Source: Mycobacterium sp.
Lineage (GTDB): Bacteria > Actinomycetota > Actinomycetes > Mycobacteriales > Mycobacteriaceae
Reading direction: 5' to 3'
NCBI GenBank assembly: GCA_023264735.1
Contig: JAHFVD010000014.1
Location: forward strand, 96,548 to 147,715
Length of the DNA stretch: 51,168 nucleotides
Under the pieces are notes generated by a model. That model did no database searches. It was not told where the DNA came from and worked only from the letters and a program-made list of their open reading frames with translations. The position numbers and the translations under genes are program-made. Shown here one piece after another: positions 18,120-27,037 of the stretch. The stretch's first letter is position 1. Each line of letters begins with the position of its first letter.

Positions 18120-19970
18120 CTAGTGTCCGAGCTCCAGGCCGTCGAGATCACCCTTGGCCCGCCATTCGGCGATGAGATCGTCGAAGGCGTAGAAGCCCGG
18201 CGAATAGAAGTCGCCGAGGAACGATCCGTTGCCTTCCCCGCCGCCGCGGCCTTCATTGTTGTAATAGCCGGGCGTACACGACAGTTCGAATGCCGAATTG
18301 TCGATCGCCAGTTCCCGAACGGTCGCCACCCAGGCGTCCTGGCCGCCCTGGCTGGGCTCGACGGTGATCGCGCCGCGCTTCTGCGCCTCGGCGATGATGT
18401 AGGCGATGTGCTTGGCCTGCTGCTCGAACATCGCGGTGGTGTTGGCCGAGACGCCGCCCTGAAGGAAGCCGGTGAAGAACTGGTTGGGGAAGCCGCGGCT
18501 GGTCATCCCGTGCAGCGTCTGGTAGTTGTCCTTCCAGTATTCGAAGAGCGACAGCCCATCGCGGCCCTCGATGGTGTCGATCGCATAGCGCCTGCTGATC
18601 TCGGTGGAGATCTCGAATCCGCTGGCGAAGATCACGCAATCGACCTCGTGCTCAACGCCGTTGGCGACGATCCCTTTCTCGGTCAGCCGTTCCACACCCT
18701 TGGATTCGGCCACGTCGATCAGGGTCACGTTGGGCCGGTTGAAAGCGGTGAGGTACTCCTCGCTCGAACACGGCCGCTTGCACATGAACCGGTAGTACGG
18801 CTTGAGCGCTTCCGCGGTGTCGGGATCGTCGACGAGGCTTGCGATGCGGCGGCGCAGCCGCTCCATGATCTTGTAGTCTTCCTCCTCCCGGAAGGCCATG
18901 ATCTGCTCGATGCTCACCGACGCGGGATCCTCGCTGCCCGCGATGCGTGCGGTCAGGTTGCGCCCGAGTTCGGTCCAGAAATCGCAGACCAGGTCCGGTT
19001 CGCCGAACACCACGCCGACGAACGGCGACCAGTTGTGGAAGTTGCGCTTGCGTTCCTCCTGCCAGCCGGGCTGCAGTGAATCGGCCCACTGCGGATCGGT
19101 CGGCGTGTTGGCCCGCTCGTCCACCGAGGACGGGGTCCGCTGGAACACGAAGAGTTGCTTGGCATCCCGGCCCAGATGCGGCACCAGCTGCACCCCGGTG
19201 GCCCCGGTGCCGACGAGGGCGACCCGCTTGCCGGCCAGTTTGTCCAGGCCGCCGTTCGCGTCACCGCCGGTGTAGTCGTAATCCCAGCGTGCGGAGTGAA
19301 ACACATGCCCGCCGGCAGTTAGGTAGTCCTTGATCCCGGGGATGTTGGGCAGTTTGGGCCGGTTGTACGAGCCTTGCGCCATCACCACGAACCGGGCCCG
19401 GATGTCGTCACCGCGATCGGTACTGATTCGCCAGCGCTTCAGACCAGAGTCCCAGCGCAATTCGCGGACCTGGGTGGAGAACAACGCCCCGTCGTAGAGG
19501 CCGAAGTACTTTCCGATATTGCGGCAGTGCGCGAAGATCTCGGCGCCGTCGGCGAACTTCTTCGACGGCATGAAGCCAAGCTCTTCGAGCAGCGGGATAT
19601 AGCAGTAGGCATCGTTGTCGCACTGGATCCCCGGAAATCGGTTCCAGTACCACACCCCGCCGAAGTCGCCGGCCATCTCGATGACCCGAACACCCTCGAC
19701 GCCTGCCTTTTTCAGGTACGCCCCGGCCAGCAGCCCGGCGAAACCACCGCCGAGGACCACGACGTCGGCGTCGTCGGCGATCGGATCGCGCGCCGTCACC
19801 GACGTGTAGGGATCGACCTCGTAGAAGTCGGCGTACTCCCCCTCGAGCTCCAGGTACTGCGCGGATCCTTCTGGGCGCAGCCGCTTCTCCCGTTCGACGC
19901 GGTACTTCTCCCGCATCGCGTCGATATCGATGTCCTGTGGGACATCCGTTGGCCCGCAGTCCGCGGTCAT
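18120..19970 (-). CDS. Flavin-containing Baeyer-Villiger-type monooxygenase
   Basis: 616 aa from ATG 19970; the start overlaps the Rieske stop (ATGA). An N-terminal extension of about 65 residues precedes the first Rossmann motif GGGFAG (74-79); the second is GTGATG (254-259). The class fingerprint FxGxxxHxxxW appears between them as AGGHVFHSARWD (219-230), with Ala replacing Phe. The size and extension resemble enzymes acting on large cyclic or steroid ketones. The reaction inserts one oxygen next to a carbonyl using NADPH and O2, giving an ester or lactone. The beta-propeller across the divergent promoter could open that lactone. Confidence 0.88.
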   Translation of the reverse strand: MTADCGPTDVPQDIDIDAMREKYRVEREKRLRPEGSAQYLELEGEYADFYEVDPYTSVTARDPIADDADVVVLGGGFAGLLAGAYLKKAGVEGVRVIEMAGDFGGVWYWNRFPGIQCDNDAYCYIPLLEELGFMPSKKFADGAEIFAHCRNIGKYFGLYDGALFSTQVRELRWDSGLKRWRISTDRGDDIRARFVVMAQGSYNRPKLPNIPGIKDYLTAGGHVFHSARWDYDYTGGDANGGLDKLAGKRVALVGTGATGVQLVPHLGRDAKQLFVFQRTPSSVDERANTPTDPQWADSLQPGWQEERKRNFHNWSPFVGVVFGEPDLVCDFWTELGRNLTARIAGSEDPASVSIEQIMAFREEEDYKIMERLRRRIASLVDDPDTAEALKPYYRFMCKRPCSSEEYLTAFNRPNVTLIDVAESKGVERLTEKGIVANGVEHEVDCVIFASGFEISTEISRRYAIDTIEGRDGLSLFEYWKDNYQTLHGMTSRGFPNQFFTGFLQGGVSANTTAMFEQQAKHIAYIIAEAQKRGAITVEPSQGGQDAWVATVRELAIDNSAFELSCTPGYYNNEGRGGGEGNGSFLGDFYSPGFYAFDDLIAEWRAKGDLDGLELGH

Positions 19971-21340
19971 CGATCGTTCTCCTTTGCGAGCGCGCGGGGT
20001 GCCCCGGCGCCCATGTACTTCGACAGCTGGTAGTGCAGGTTGACGGTGCTGCGCTCGCGATACGGGTTCGGTTGTGTGCCGGGGAATGCAAAAGATTTCA
20101 TCCCCTGCTGCACAGCGGCCATATTGGAGAAGTCCTGTGGCAGCACGCTGCGCCAGCGCGGATCCCCCACCGGGGTGTACTCCCAGTCGGCTTGCGGCTC
20201 GGCGCCTTTGGGGTAGAGCTCGAATACCGACACCTCGAAGATGCACTTATCCGGGTCGTAACCCGGATCGGGGCGCGCGCCGTAGCACAGCGCACTGGTC
20301 AGGCCCTGCCCGATCTGGAAGTTCGGGAACAGCTGCCAGGCGGTTCCGCTCTGGCCGAGGATGTCGGCGGGGATCGTCGGCCACGCCACCCCGCGGGCCT
20401 CGTCGTCGCGGCGCGCCGACGCCAGCCAGTGCTCGAGTACCTTGTCGGCCGGAGTGTCCTCGGGCAGTTCGTCCACCAGCCGCAGCGCGGCATTGACCAG
20501 CGTCTGCGTGGTGGTCGCGTTGGTCTCCTCCATCGTGTACACCTGCATCTCCGCGGTGGAGATCCGCGGATCGCCGGTCCCCAGCCGGATCTTGGACTTG
20601 GTCTCGGCCATGTCGTCGGGTGCGTCGTAGCCGATATTGCTATGGCGGCCCTGCGCTTTGGCCCAGCCCTTGAACTCACCGAACTTGTTGAACTCCGGGT
20701 GGGTGGTGAAGACGTGGTAGGTCTCGTTGAAGGCCTCCAGGGCGACCTTCCAGTTGCAGTCGAAGTGCACCCATTTGCGCCACTTGCAGCGCATGTTCTC
20801 CAGCCCGAACGGATCGAGGATCTTCGCCGCGGGAAAGAGATAGTCGGCCAGCGGCTCGCAGTCGGGATCCATATTGATCCACAGCCAGCCGCCCCAGGTG
20901 TCGACGTTCACCGAGCGGAGCCGGGTGCCTGCCGGGTTCAGCGCACCTTTCCAGTCGGCTTCCTCGCGGATATGCGTGCACGCGCCGTCCAGACCGTAGG
21001 ACCAGCCGTGGAATCCGCAGACGAATGACTTACGGGCCCGGCCGACAGCCTGTTTCGCACCGGGCGGAGTGTCGACGAGCCGCCGACCGCGGTGCATGCA
21101 GACGTTGTGGTGGGCCGCGAATTCATTCGGTCCGGTCCGTACGACGATGATCGAGTCGTCCAGGATGTCGTAGGTCAGGTAACTGCCGACCTCGGGCAGC
21201 TCCTCGACCCGGCCGACCTGCTGCCACACCTTGCGCCACAGTTTGTCGCGTTCGGCGCGGGCGTACTCCGGCGAGATGTACGCCTCCACGCCGATGGTCA
21301 TCGGTTCGGCCAGCTCTTCAGTACTGTCCAGATCGCCCAT
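19967..21340 (-). CDS. Rieske non-heme iron oxygenase, alpha subunit
   Basis: 457 aa from ATG 21340, with AAAGGAG 6 nt upstream on the minus strand. The Rieske cluster ligands are C81 and H83 (VCMHRG) and C108 and H111 (VCGFHGW). The mononuclear iron site has the bridging acidic residue as Glu206 and ligands H209 and H214 in FNETYHVFTTH, with a QDF near the C-terminus as probable third ligand. No beta subunit, ferredoxin or reductase gene is adjacent, so electrons must come from elsewhere, possibly the reductase at 1801-2907 or the ferredoxin at 30397-30594. It probably catalyses the first hydroxylation of the cluster. Confidence 0.92.
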   Translation of the reverse strand: MGDLDSTEELAEPMTIGVEAYISPEYARAERDKLWRKVWQQVGRVEELPEVGSYLTYDILDDSIIVVRTGPNEFAAHHNVCMHRGRRLVDTPPGAKQAVGRARKSFVCGFHGWSYGLDGACTHIREEADWKGALNPAGTRLRSVNVDTWGGWLWINMDPDCEPLADYLFPAAKILDPFGLENMRCKWRKWVHFDCNWKVALEAFNETYHVFTTHPEFNKFGEFKGWAKAQGRHSNIGYDAPDDMAETKSKIRLGTGDPRISTAEMQVYTMEETNATTTQTLVNAALRLVDELPEDTPADKVLEHWLASARRDDEARGVAWPTIPADILGQSGTAWQLFPNFQIGQGLTSALCYGARPDPGYDPDKCIFEVSVFELYPKGAEPQADWEYTPVGDPRWRSVLPQDFSNMAAVQQGMKSFAFPGTQPNPYRERSTVNLHYQLSKYMGAGAPRALAKENDR

Positions 21341-21352
21341 CGCCAACTCCTT

Positions 21353-22198
21353 TCAGGGCCTTTTGATTTCGCTGCGGAAGTCGTCGTCGGAGAGAAACAG
21401 CGACGTATTGTCCGCACCGACGTGACTCCAGCGCAGATCCAATCCCCCGTCGACGAGCAGGGTTTGGCCGGTGATGTAACTCGACAGGTCCGACAGGAGG
21501 AACAGGATCGCGCCGGCCTGTTCCTCGGGACGACCGCGGCGCCCCATGGCGATGGCGGCCTTGTCCCGATCGGGATCGGCGTCGACGTAGGCGCGTGACG
21601 CCGCGGTCTCGGTAACTCCGGGTGCGACGGCGTTGACCCGGATATCGTCCAGCGCGAGTTCCAGTGCCATGGTTCGGGTGGCCGCCACGATCGCCGCCTT
21701 TGCGGTGCCGTAGGCGATGTGGAACGGCGCGGTGTTCATCCCGCTGATCGACGAGACCGACACAATCGAGCCCGGCCCGCCGGCCGACCGGATCTCGGCG
21801 GCCACGGCCTGGCTCATGAAGAACATGGTCTCGAGGTTGGCGGTGAACAGCGCACGCCAGTCGGCGCGGGTGACCCGGGTGGCCGGCATCCAGGTCGACG
21901 GCGCGGCACCGCCGGCGATGTTGACCAGTCCGTGCAGCCGTCCCTCGGTCCGGCGCACTGCATCGAGAACGGTGGCGATCCCGGCATCGGTGGCGGCGTC
22001 CGCGGCGACCGGCACGATCGGGAGGCCGCCGTCGATCAGCGGGCCGAGATGGTGGCCGAGGTTGTCCTGCGAGCGGCTGACCGCGACGACGGTGGCGCCG
22101 GCCCGTGCCGCCATCTCGGTCGCGGTCGTTCCGATGCCACCGCCTCCGGCGCCCGACACCACCACGATGCGGCCGTCGAGCCTCAGGAGATCCGTCAT
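21353..22198 (-). CDS. Short-chain dehydrogenase/reductase, first gene of minus-strand arm
   Basis: 281 aa from ATG 22198, with GGCGGGA as ribosome site. The cofactor loop reads SGAGGGGIG near residue 15, a little longer than the classical TGxxxGxG. NIAGG is near 93, the catalytic Ser lies in SVSSISG near 146 and Tyr/Lys in YGTAK near 160. The C-terminus has the usual LLVDGG. As first gene after the operator-bearing divergent promoter it is probably co-transcribed with the Rieske and monooxygenase genes 13 bp and further downstream. It could oxidise the alcohol made by the Rieske enzyme to the ketone that the Baeyer-Villiger enzyme needs. Confidence 0.9.
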   Translation of the reverse strand: MTDLLRLDGRIVVVSGAGGGGIGTTATEMAARAGATVVAVSRSQDNLGHHLGPLIDGGLPIVPVAADAATDAGIATVLDAVRRTEGRLHGLVNIAGGAAPSTWMPATRVTRADWRALFTANLETMFFMSQAVAAEIRSAGGPGSIVSVSSISGMNTAPFHIAYGTAKAAIVAATRTMALELALDDIRVNAVAPGVTETAASRAYVDADPDRDKAAIAMGRRGRPEEQAGAILFLLSDLSSYITGQTLLVDGGLDLRWSHVGADNTSLFLSDDDFRSEIKRP

Positions 22199-22222
22199 AT
22201 CCCGCCTTCGTTCGCAGCAGAA

Positions 22223-22234
22223 TTGTCCGGACAA
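22223..22234. promoter_or_regulatory. Operator candidate 1 (TTGTCCGGACAA)
   Basis: A perfect 12-bp palindrome, TTGTCCGGACAA, whose near edge is 24 nt upstream of the SDR start codon at 22198. It fits the general GntR-type pattern of a GTC/GAC inverted pair. The GntR regulator encoded at 23950-24690 is the obvious candidate ligand. Confidence 0.65.
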
Positions 22235-22319
22235 ATATCCAGACTCTGCTGACTGGAGAACATGATTCCGCAGCACTTATAGGACCGTCAAGGGGGTTGG
22301 CGGAGATAGCTCGAGACTA

Positions 22320-22331
22320 TTGTCTGGACTA
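22320..22331. promoter_or_regulatory. Operator candidate 2 (TTGTCTGGACTA)
   Basis: TTGTCTGGACTA matches operator candidate 1 at 10 of 12 positions. Its near edge is also 24 nt from a start codon, ATG 22356 of the propeller gene. A partial third match (AGTCTGGA on the minus strand) is at 22238-22245. Confidence 0.6.
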
Positions 22332-22342
22332 AATCTGCTTGG

Positions 22343-22348
22343 TACGGT
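22343..22348 (+). promoter_or_regulatory. -10 box candidate TACGGT for the propeller gene
   Basis: TACGGT fits the mycobacterial TANNNT pattern and ends 7 nt before ATG 22356, which has no ribosome site. The transcript would be leaderless or nearly so, and operator candidate 2 would cover the region just upstream of the -10 box. Confidence 0.4.
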
Positions 22349-22355
22349 CACGCCA

Positions 22356-23948
22356 ATGACATCGCAGCAGGATGGGCGCTTCACCCTCGCTCAGCCCCCG
22401 GCGCTGGCCGAGGGCTGGCGGATCGAACGCCGCACCGCACCGAGCCGACTGTTCGGCGCCAACGGTCTGCGCACCGGTCCAGACGGCCGGGTGTACATCG
22501 CCCAGGTGACCGGCAGCCAGATCAGCGCACTCGACATCGGCACCGGCTCGGTCGACACCATCAGCGCCAAGGGCGGCGACATCATCGCCCCGGACGACGT
22601 CGCGTTCGACGATGCCGGCAACCTCTACGCCACCGAGGTGATGGACGGTCGAGTCAGCGTCCGCGCCGCAGACGGCACCGCGCGGGTACTGCGGGACGAT
22701 CTGCCCTGCGCCAATGGCATCACCGTGCACCGTGGCCGGTTGTTCATCGGCGAGTGCCGCGAGGGCGGCCGCCTGCTGGAGCTGGATCCGGGCACTGGCC
22801 AGAGCCGCATCCTGCTGGAGAACGTGCCCTCGCCCAACGCGATGGAGGTCGGCCCGGACGGTCTGCTGTACTTCCCGGTCATGGGCGCCAACGAGATCTG
22901 GCGCATCGATCCCGACGGCGGCGCTCCCGAAGTCGTGGCGACGGGGCTCGGCGTGCCTGATGCCGTCAAGTTCGACTCGGGGGGCTACCTAGTGTCCACC
23001 CAGGTGCACAGCGGCCAGGTGCTGCGGATCGATCCGCGCACCGGGGATCAGACGGTGCTGGCCAATCTCAACCCGGGACTGGACAACCTGACCTTCGTGG
23101 GCGACCGCCTGTTCGTCTCGAACTTCACCGGCGAGATCACCGAGGTCCTCGACGGCCAGCAGACCCGCGCGGTGCTGCCGGGCGGATTGAACTGGCCACT
23201 GGATCTCACGGTCGGGCCCGACGGCGAGTTGTATGTCGCCGACGGCACCTATTTCTACGTACTGCGCCCCGACGGCACCCTGCACACCCTCGGCATGCTG
23301 TTCAGCCCCGGCTATCCCGGTTTCATACGCGGTGTGGCCGCGGCAGGCCCAGGCGAGTTCGTGGTGACGACCTCGGGTGGGCAGGTGGCGCGGTTCCGCC
23401 CCAACGAGGGTGAAAGTGATTTCCTGGCAGACGGATTGGACCAGCTCTACGGCATCGCCCTGGGTCCGCGCGGCATCGTGGCGGTGGAGCAGGGCACCGG
23501 GCGGCTGCTGTCGGTGGATAGCGGGCGCACCGAGGTACTGGCCACCGGCTTGGACACCCCCGTCGGTGTGGCCATCGGATCCGACGGCAACCCGCTGGTC
23601 AGCGAGCGCAGCCGGGTCACCCGCGTGAACGGCACCACCACGGAGCCGGTGGTGGACGGATTAGGTTGCCCGCAGGGCATTCTGGTGGCCGGCGACCTGC
23701 TCTACATCGTCGACGCGGACGCCAAGTCGCTGATCGAGGTGGATCTGGCCAGCGGGGCCCGCACCACCATCGCCTCCGGTCTTCCGGTCGGAGCACCGCC
23801 CGGGGTCACCCCCAAGCCACTGCGCGGCATGCCGCCGTTCTCGGGGCCGCAGGGGCCGTTCGCCGGGATCGCCGCCGGCCCCGACGGCACCCTGTACGTC
23901 TCGGCCGATTCCGACGGCAGCGTGCTGGCGTTCCAACGGACGAGCTGA
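22356..23948 (+). CDS. SMP-30/NHL-type beta-propeller protein, possible lactonase
   Basis: 530 aa from ATG 22356. The sequence is a long series of blade repeats with GPDGxLY/V signatures (for example TGPDGRVYIAQV, VGPDGLLYFPVM, VGPDGELYVADG, AGPDGTLYVSAD). It has roughly twice the number of blades of a standard six-bladed SMP-30/gluconolactonase, so it may be two propellers in tandem. There is no signal peptide or membrane segment, so it should be cytosolic. Known members of the fold hydrolyse lactones or organophosphates with a bound metal, or simply bind ligands. Facing a Baeyer-Villiger gene across a shared operator region, a lactonase role is plausible but inferred. The next gene starts 1 bp after its stop. 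Confidence 0.8.
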   Translation: MTSQQDGRFTLAQPPALAEGWRIERRTAPSRLFGANGLRTGPDGRVYIAQVTGSQISALDIGTGSVDTISAKGGDIIAPDDVAFDDAGNLYATEVMDGRVSVRAADGTARVLRDDLPCANGITVHRGRLFIGECREGGRLLELDPGTGQSRILLENVPSPNAMEVGPDGLLYFPVMGANEIWRIDPDGGAPEVVATGLGVPDAVKFDSGGYLVSTQVHSGQVLRIDPRTGDQTVLANLNPGLDNLTFVGDRLFVSNFTGEITEVLDGQQTRAVLPGGLNWPLDLTVGPDGELYVADGTYFYVLRPDGTLHTLGMLFSPGYPGFIRGVAAAGPGEFVVTTSGGQVARFRPNEGESDFLADGLDQLYGIALGPRGIVAVEQGTGRLLSVDSGRTEVLATGLDTPVGVAIGSDGNPLVSERSRVTRVNGTTTEPVVDGLGCPQGILVAGDLLYIVDADAKSLIEVDLASGARTTIASGLPVGAPPGVTPKPLRGMPPFSGPQGPFAGIAAGPDGTLYVSADSDGSVLAFQRTS

Positions 23949-23949
23949 G

Positions 23950-24690
23950 ATGACGCACGCCGAGTCCGGGGATCACCGTTACATCCAGGTGGCCCGCACC
24001 CTCCGCAAGGAGATCGTCGACGGAGTGTACCCCGTCGGCTCGCAACTGCCCACCGAACACGAACTGTGCCAGCGATTTTCGGTGAGCCGGTACACCGTTC
24101 GCGAGGCACTGCGCCGCCTGCGCGAGGACAACCTGGTGTCGTCACGACCGCGGGCGGGCACGATGGTGGTGCCGCGGCCGTCGTCGCACGCCTACGTCCA
24201 GGACGTGGTGTCGATCAACGACCTGCTGGCCTTTGCGACGGGTGCCCGGTTCGCCATCGAGTCGATCGCCATGGTCACCGTCGACGACGAGCTGGCGCAG
24301 CGCAGCGGGCTCAAGGTTGGCGAACAATGGCTGGCGGTGCGCGGATTCCGCCGTGCCGAGGGCGCCGACGCCCCGGTCTGCCGCACGGAGTACTACATCA
24401 ATCGCGCGTTCGCGGCGGTCGGCCGAATGCTGCAGAACCACACCGGACCAATCTTCCCCCTCATCGAGGATCTGTTCGGCCTGAGCATCGTCGAAGTGCG
24501 CCAAGAGATCTCGGCCGTCCAAGTCGGGGCCGAGCTCGCGGGCGCACTCAAGGTCGAGCCGGGCACCCCCGCACTGGAGATGCAGCGCACGTACACGACC
24601 TCCGACGGCGAGATCGCGCAGGTGACGGTGAACACGCACCCCGGTGCCCGGTTCCGCCACTCGATGACCATGCGACGAGTGAAGGGCTAG
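23950..24690 (+). CDS. GntR-family regulator, HutC/UTRA subfamily
   Basis: 246 aa from ATG 23950. The winged helix-turn-helix covers about residues 10-75 (RTLRKEIVDGVYPVGSQLPT, then FSVSRYTVREALRRLREDNL). A UTRA effector domain follows (about 95-240), with ERLAVRGF-type core GEQWLAVRGFRRAEG and DAPVCRTEYYINR. HutC-type regulators usually repress catabolic genes and are released by a pathway metabolite. It is transcribed with the propeller and ligase genes, and two matching palindromes lie in the divergent promoter at 22199-22355, so it is the likely regulator of both arms. Confidence 0.92.
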   Translation: MTHAESGDHRYIQVARTLRKEIVDGVYPVGSQLPTEHELCQRFSVSRYTVREALRRLREDNLVSSRPRAGTMVVPRPSSHAYVQDVVSINDLLAFATGARFAIESIAMVTVDDELAQRSGLKVGEQWLAVRGFRRAEGADAPVCRTEYYINRAFAAVGRMLQNHTGPIFPLIEDLFGLSIVEVRQEISAVQVGAELAGALKVEPGTPALEMQRTYTTSDGEIAQVTVNTHPGARFRHSMTMRRVKG

Positions 24691-24696
24691 CCGGGC

Positions 24697-26262
24697 GTGC
24701 GCACCGCACAGCGGGATTCGGAGTTGGCCGCGCAGTCCTACGCCAGCGGCCTGTGGGTGCGCGAAACGCTGGCCGACGCGCTGGCCGCGGCCGCGCGCGA
24801 CACTCCGCAGCGGGAGGTCCTGATCGACGGTCCGGTGCGGCTGGACTGCGCAACGTTGTACGAGCGGGCCACCCGCATGGCCGGCGCCATGCGGGCCGGC
24901 ATGCCGACCGGCAGCGTGGTGTCGTTCATGCTCCCCAATTGGCACGAGGCCGCGATCGTCTATCACGCCGCGACCGTGGCGGGCATGGTGGTCAACCCGA
25001 TCCTGCCGTCGCTGCGGGACCACGAGCTGGCCTTCATCCTGGCCGATGCCGACGTCCGAATGATCTTCGTCCCCGCCGAGTTCGGCGGGCATGACTATGC
25101 GGCGATGCTGCGACGGGTCACCGCCGCGATGCCGTCGCCACCCACCGTCGTCGTGGTGCGCGGTGAGCCACAACCGGGGCAGGTCCGATTCGACGCGCTC
25201 GGCGCCGAGGCGCCAACGACACCCCCGCCGGTGGATCCCGACGCGCTTCGGATGATCATGTACACCTCGGGCACCACTGGGCGCCCGAAAGGGGTTTTGC
25301 ACAGCCAGAATTCGATTCATGCCCTGATCCGGCAGCTCGGCGAACACTGGCGGGTCGAGCCAGGTTCGGTGTATCTGGTGCCCTCCCCGATCGCGCATAT
25401 CGGGGGTTCGATCTATGCCTTCGAGTTCCCGATCCTGCTCGGCAGCGCCGCGGTGCTGATGGAGCGCTGGGATGCCGATGCCGCGGTCGGGATCATGGTC
25501 AGTGAGCGGTGTACGCACATGTCCGGGGCGACTCCGTTCCTACAGCATCTGTTGGCCGCCGCCCAGCGCGCCGATACCCGGTTGCCGGACCTGAGGGTGT
25601 TCATCTGCGGCGGCGCCTCGGTGCCGCCCGCGCTGATCCGCAGCGCCGCAGACTATTTCGAGAATGCGGCCGTCACCCGCGTGTACGGCTCGACCGAGGT
25701 GCCCGTCATCTCGGTCGGCGCACTCGGTGATATCGACCATGCCGCCGAGACCGATGGCCGGCCCGGCATTGCTGACGTCATCATTGCCGACGGCGAAATC
25801 CGGGCCCGCGGACCGCAGATGCTGCTGGGTTACCTACATCCCGAGGACGAGGCCGGCGCGTTCGACGACGACGGCTATTTCCGGACCGGCGACCTCGGTC
25901 ACTGGGTAGACGGCCACTACCTCGTCGTCACCGGGCGGGCCAAGGACATCGTGATCCGCAACGGGGAGAACATCGCGCCCAAGGAGGTCGAGGACGTGCT
26001 GCTCGGCCACCCCGACATCCGCGAGATCGCGATCGTGGGGATTCCCGATCCGCGCACCGGGGAGCGCGCGTGCGCGGTGGTGGTCGCCGACCGTCCACCC
26101 GGGCCCGGCGTCGCCGACCTACGGGATTTTTTGCAGGCCACCGGTGTCGCGAAATTCAAGTGGCCCGAAGCGGTCGTCATCTGGGACTCGTTGCCCAAGA
26201 ATGACGCGGGCAAGGTACTCAAACATCAGATCCGAGCAAGGTTGGTCGAGGCGGATGGGTGA
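24697..26262 (+). CDS. AMP-forming acyl-CoA synthetase (FadD-type), first copy
   Basis: 521 aa from GTG 24697. ANL superfamily motifs are all present: [11 protein letters not shown] near residue 188 (P-loop), YGSTEVP near 330, YFRTGDLG near 394, [20 protein letters not shown] near 413, and the C-terminal catalytic Lys in [12 protein letters not shown]. It adenylates a carboxylic acid and transfers it to CoA. It overlaps the next SDR by 8 bp. A second ligase two genes on suggests that two different acids of one pathway are activated. Confidence 0.92.
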   Translation: MRTAQRDSELAAQSYASGLWVRETLADALAAAARDTPQREVLIDGPVRLDCATLYERATRMAGAMRAGMPTGSVVSFMLPNWHEAAIVYHAATVAGMVVNPILPSLRDHELAFILADADVRMIFVPAEFGGHDYAAMLRRVTAAMPSPPTVVVVRGEPQPGQVRFDALGAEAPTTPPPVDPDALRMIMYTSGTTGRPKGVLHSQNSIHALIRQLGEHWRVEPGSVYLVPSPIAHIGGSIYAFEFPILLGSAAVLMERWDADAAVGIMVSERCTHMSGATPFLQHLLAAAQRADTRLPDLRVFICGGASVPPALIRSAADYFENAAVTRVYGSTEVPVISVGALGDIDHAAETDGRPGIADVIIADGEIRARGPQMLLGYLHPEDEAGAFDDDGYFRTGDLGHWVDGHYLVVTGRAKDIVIRNGENIAPKEVEDVLLGHPDIREIAIVGIPDPRTGERACAVVVADRPPGPGVADLRDFLQATGVAKFKWPEAVVIWDSLPKNDAGKVLKHQIRARLVEADG

Positions 26263-27037
26263 CATACAGGTAGCGGTGGTGACCGGCGCGAGCAGCGGAA
26301 TCGGATTCGCCTGCGCCACAACGCTCGCCGAGATGGGAATGGCTGTCCTCGGCACCGGACGCGACGCAGAGCGCCTGACCGGACTGGCCGAGGCCATCGG
26401 CGATCCCGACCGGGTCGCCACGCTGGCCGTCGACCTGACGGCGGACGACGCCCCGCAGCGGATCGTCGACCTTGCGGTGTCCCGGTGGGGCCACATCGAC
26501 TTCCTGGTCAACAACGCCGGGGTCGGCAGCCCCAAACCGCTGCACGAAACCGACGACGAGACATTGGATTACTTCCTCGGTGTCATGCTGCGGGCCCCGT
26601 TCCGGTTGGCCCGCGACGTGATTCCGCACATGCGGCCGGGTTCGGCGATCATCAACATCACGTCGACGTTCGCGGTGGTCGGCGGCCTTCGCGGCGGCGC
26701 CTATTCGGCCGCCAAGGGCGGTCTGACCGCACTGACCACACACATCGCCTGTCAGTACGGCGCACAGGGGATCCGGAGCAATGCGGTCGCCCCAGGGGTG
26801 ACCGTGACCCCGATGGTCGAGCACCGCCTCGAGGACCCCGGTTTCAAGAAGATGCAGACCGAGATGACACCGCACACCCGGTTGGGACGCGTCGAGGACA
26901 TCGCGGGCACGGTGGCGTTCCTCTGCTCCCCCGCAGGCAGTTTCATCAACGGACAGACAATCGTGGTCGACGGCGGCTGGAGCTCCACGAAATATCTATC
27001 GGAGTTCGCGCTGTCCTCGGAATGGGTCCAGCGGTGA
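26255..27037 (+). CDS. Short-chain dehydrogenase/reductase (plus-strand arm)
   Basis: 260 aa from ATG 26255, overlapping the preceding ligase by 8 bp. Motifs: TGASSGIG near residue 10, NNAGVG near 88, the catalytic Ser in NITSTFA near 137, YSAAK near 151, and IVVDGGW at the C-terminus. It is a classical SDR of about 250 residues, probably NAD(P)-dependent oxidation of a secondary alcohol or a 3-hydroxyacyl-CoA. Its TGA overlaps the GTG of the next ligase. Confidence 0.9.
   Translation: MGDIQVAVVTGASSGIGFACATTLAEMGMAVLGTGRDAERLTGLAEAIGDPDRVATLAVDLTADDAPQRIVDLAVSRWGHIDFLVNNAGVGSPKPLHETDDETLDYFLGVMLRAPFRLARDVIPHMRPGSAIINITSTFAVVGGLRGGAYSAAKGGLTALTTHIACQYGAQGIRSNAVAPGVTVTPMVEHRLEDPGFKKMQTEMTPHTRLGRVEDIAGTVAFLCSPAGSFINGQTIVVDGGWSSTKYLSEFALSSEWVQR

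Noticed and set aside
17073..19079. Long open frame (668 codons) on the plus strand
   Set aside because: It is antisense to the CoA-transferase, SDR and monooxygenase genes, whose motifs are intact; the translation has no family features and is rich in Arg, Gly, Asp and His, as expected for the complement of GC-rich coding DNA.
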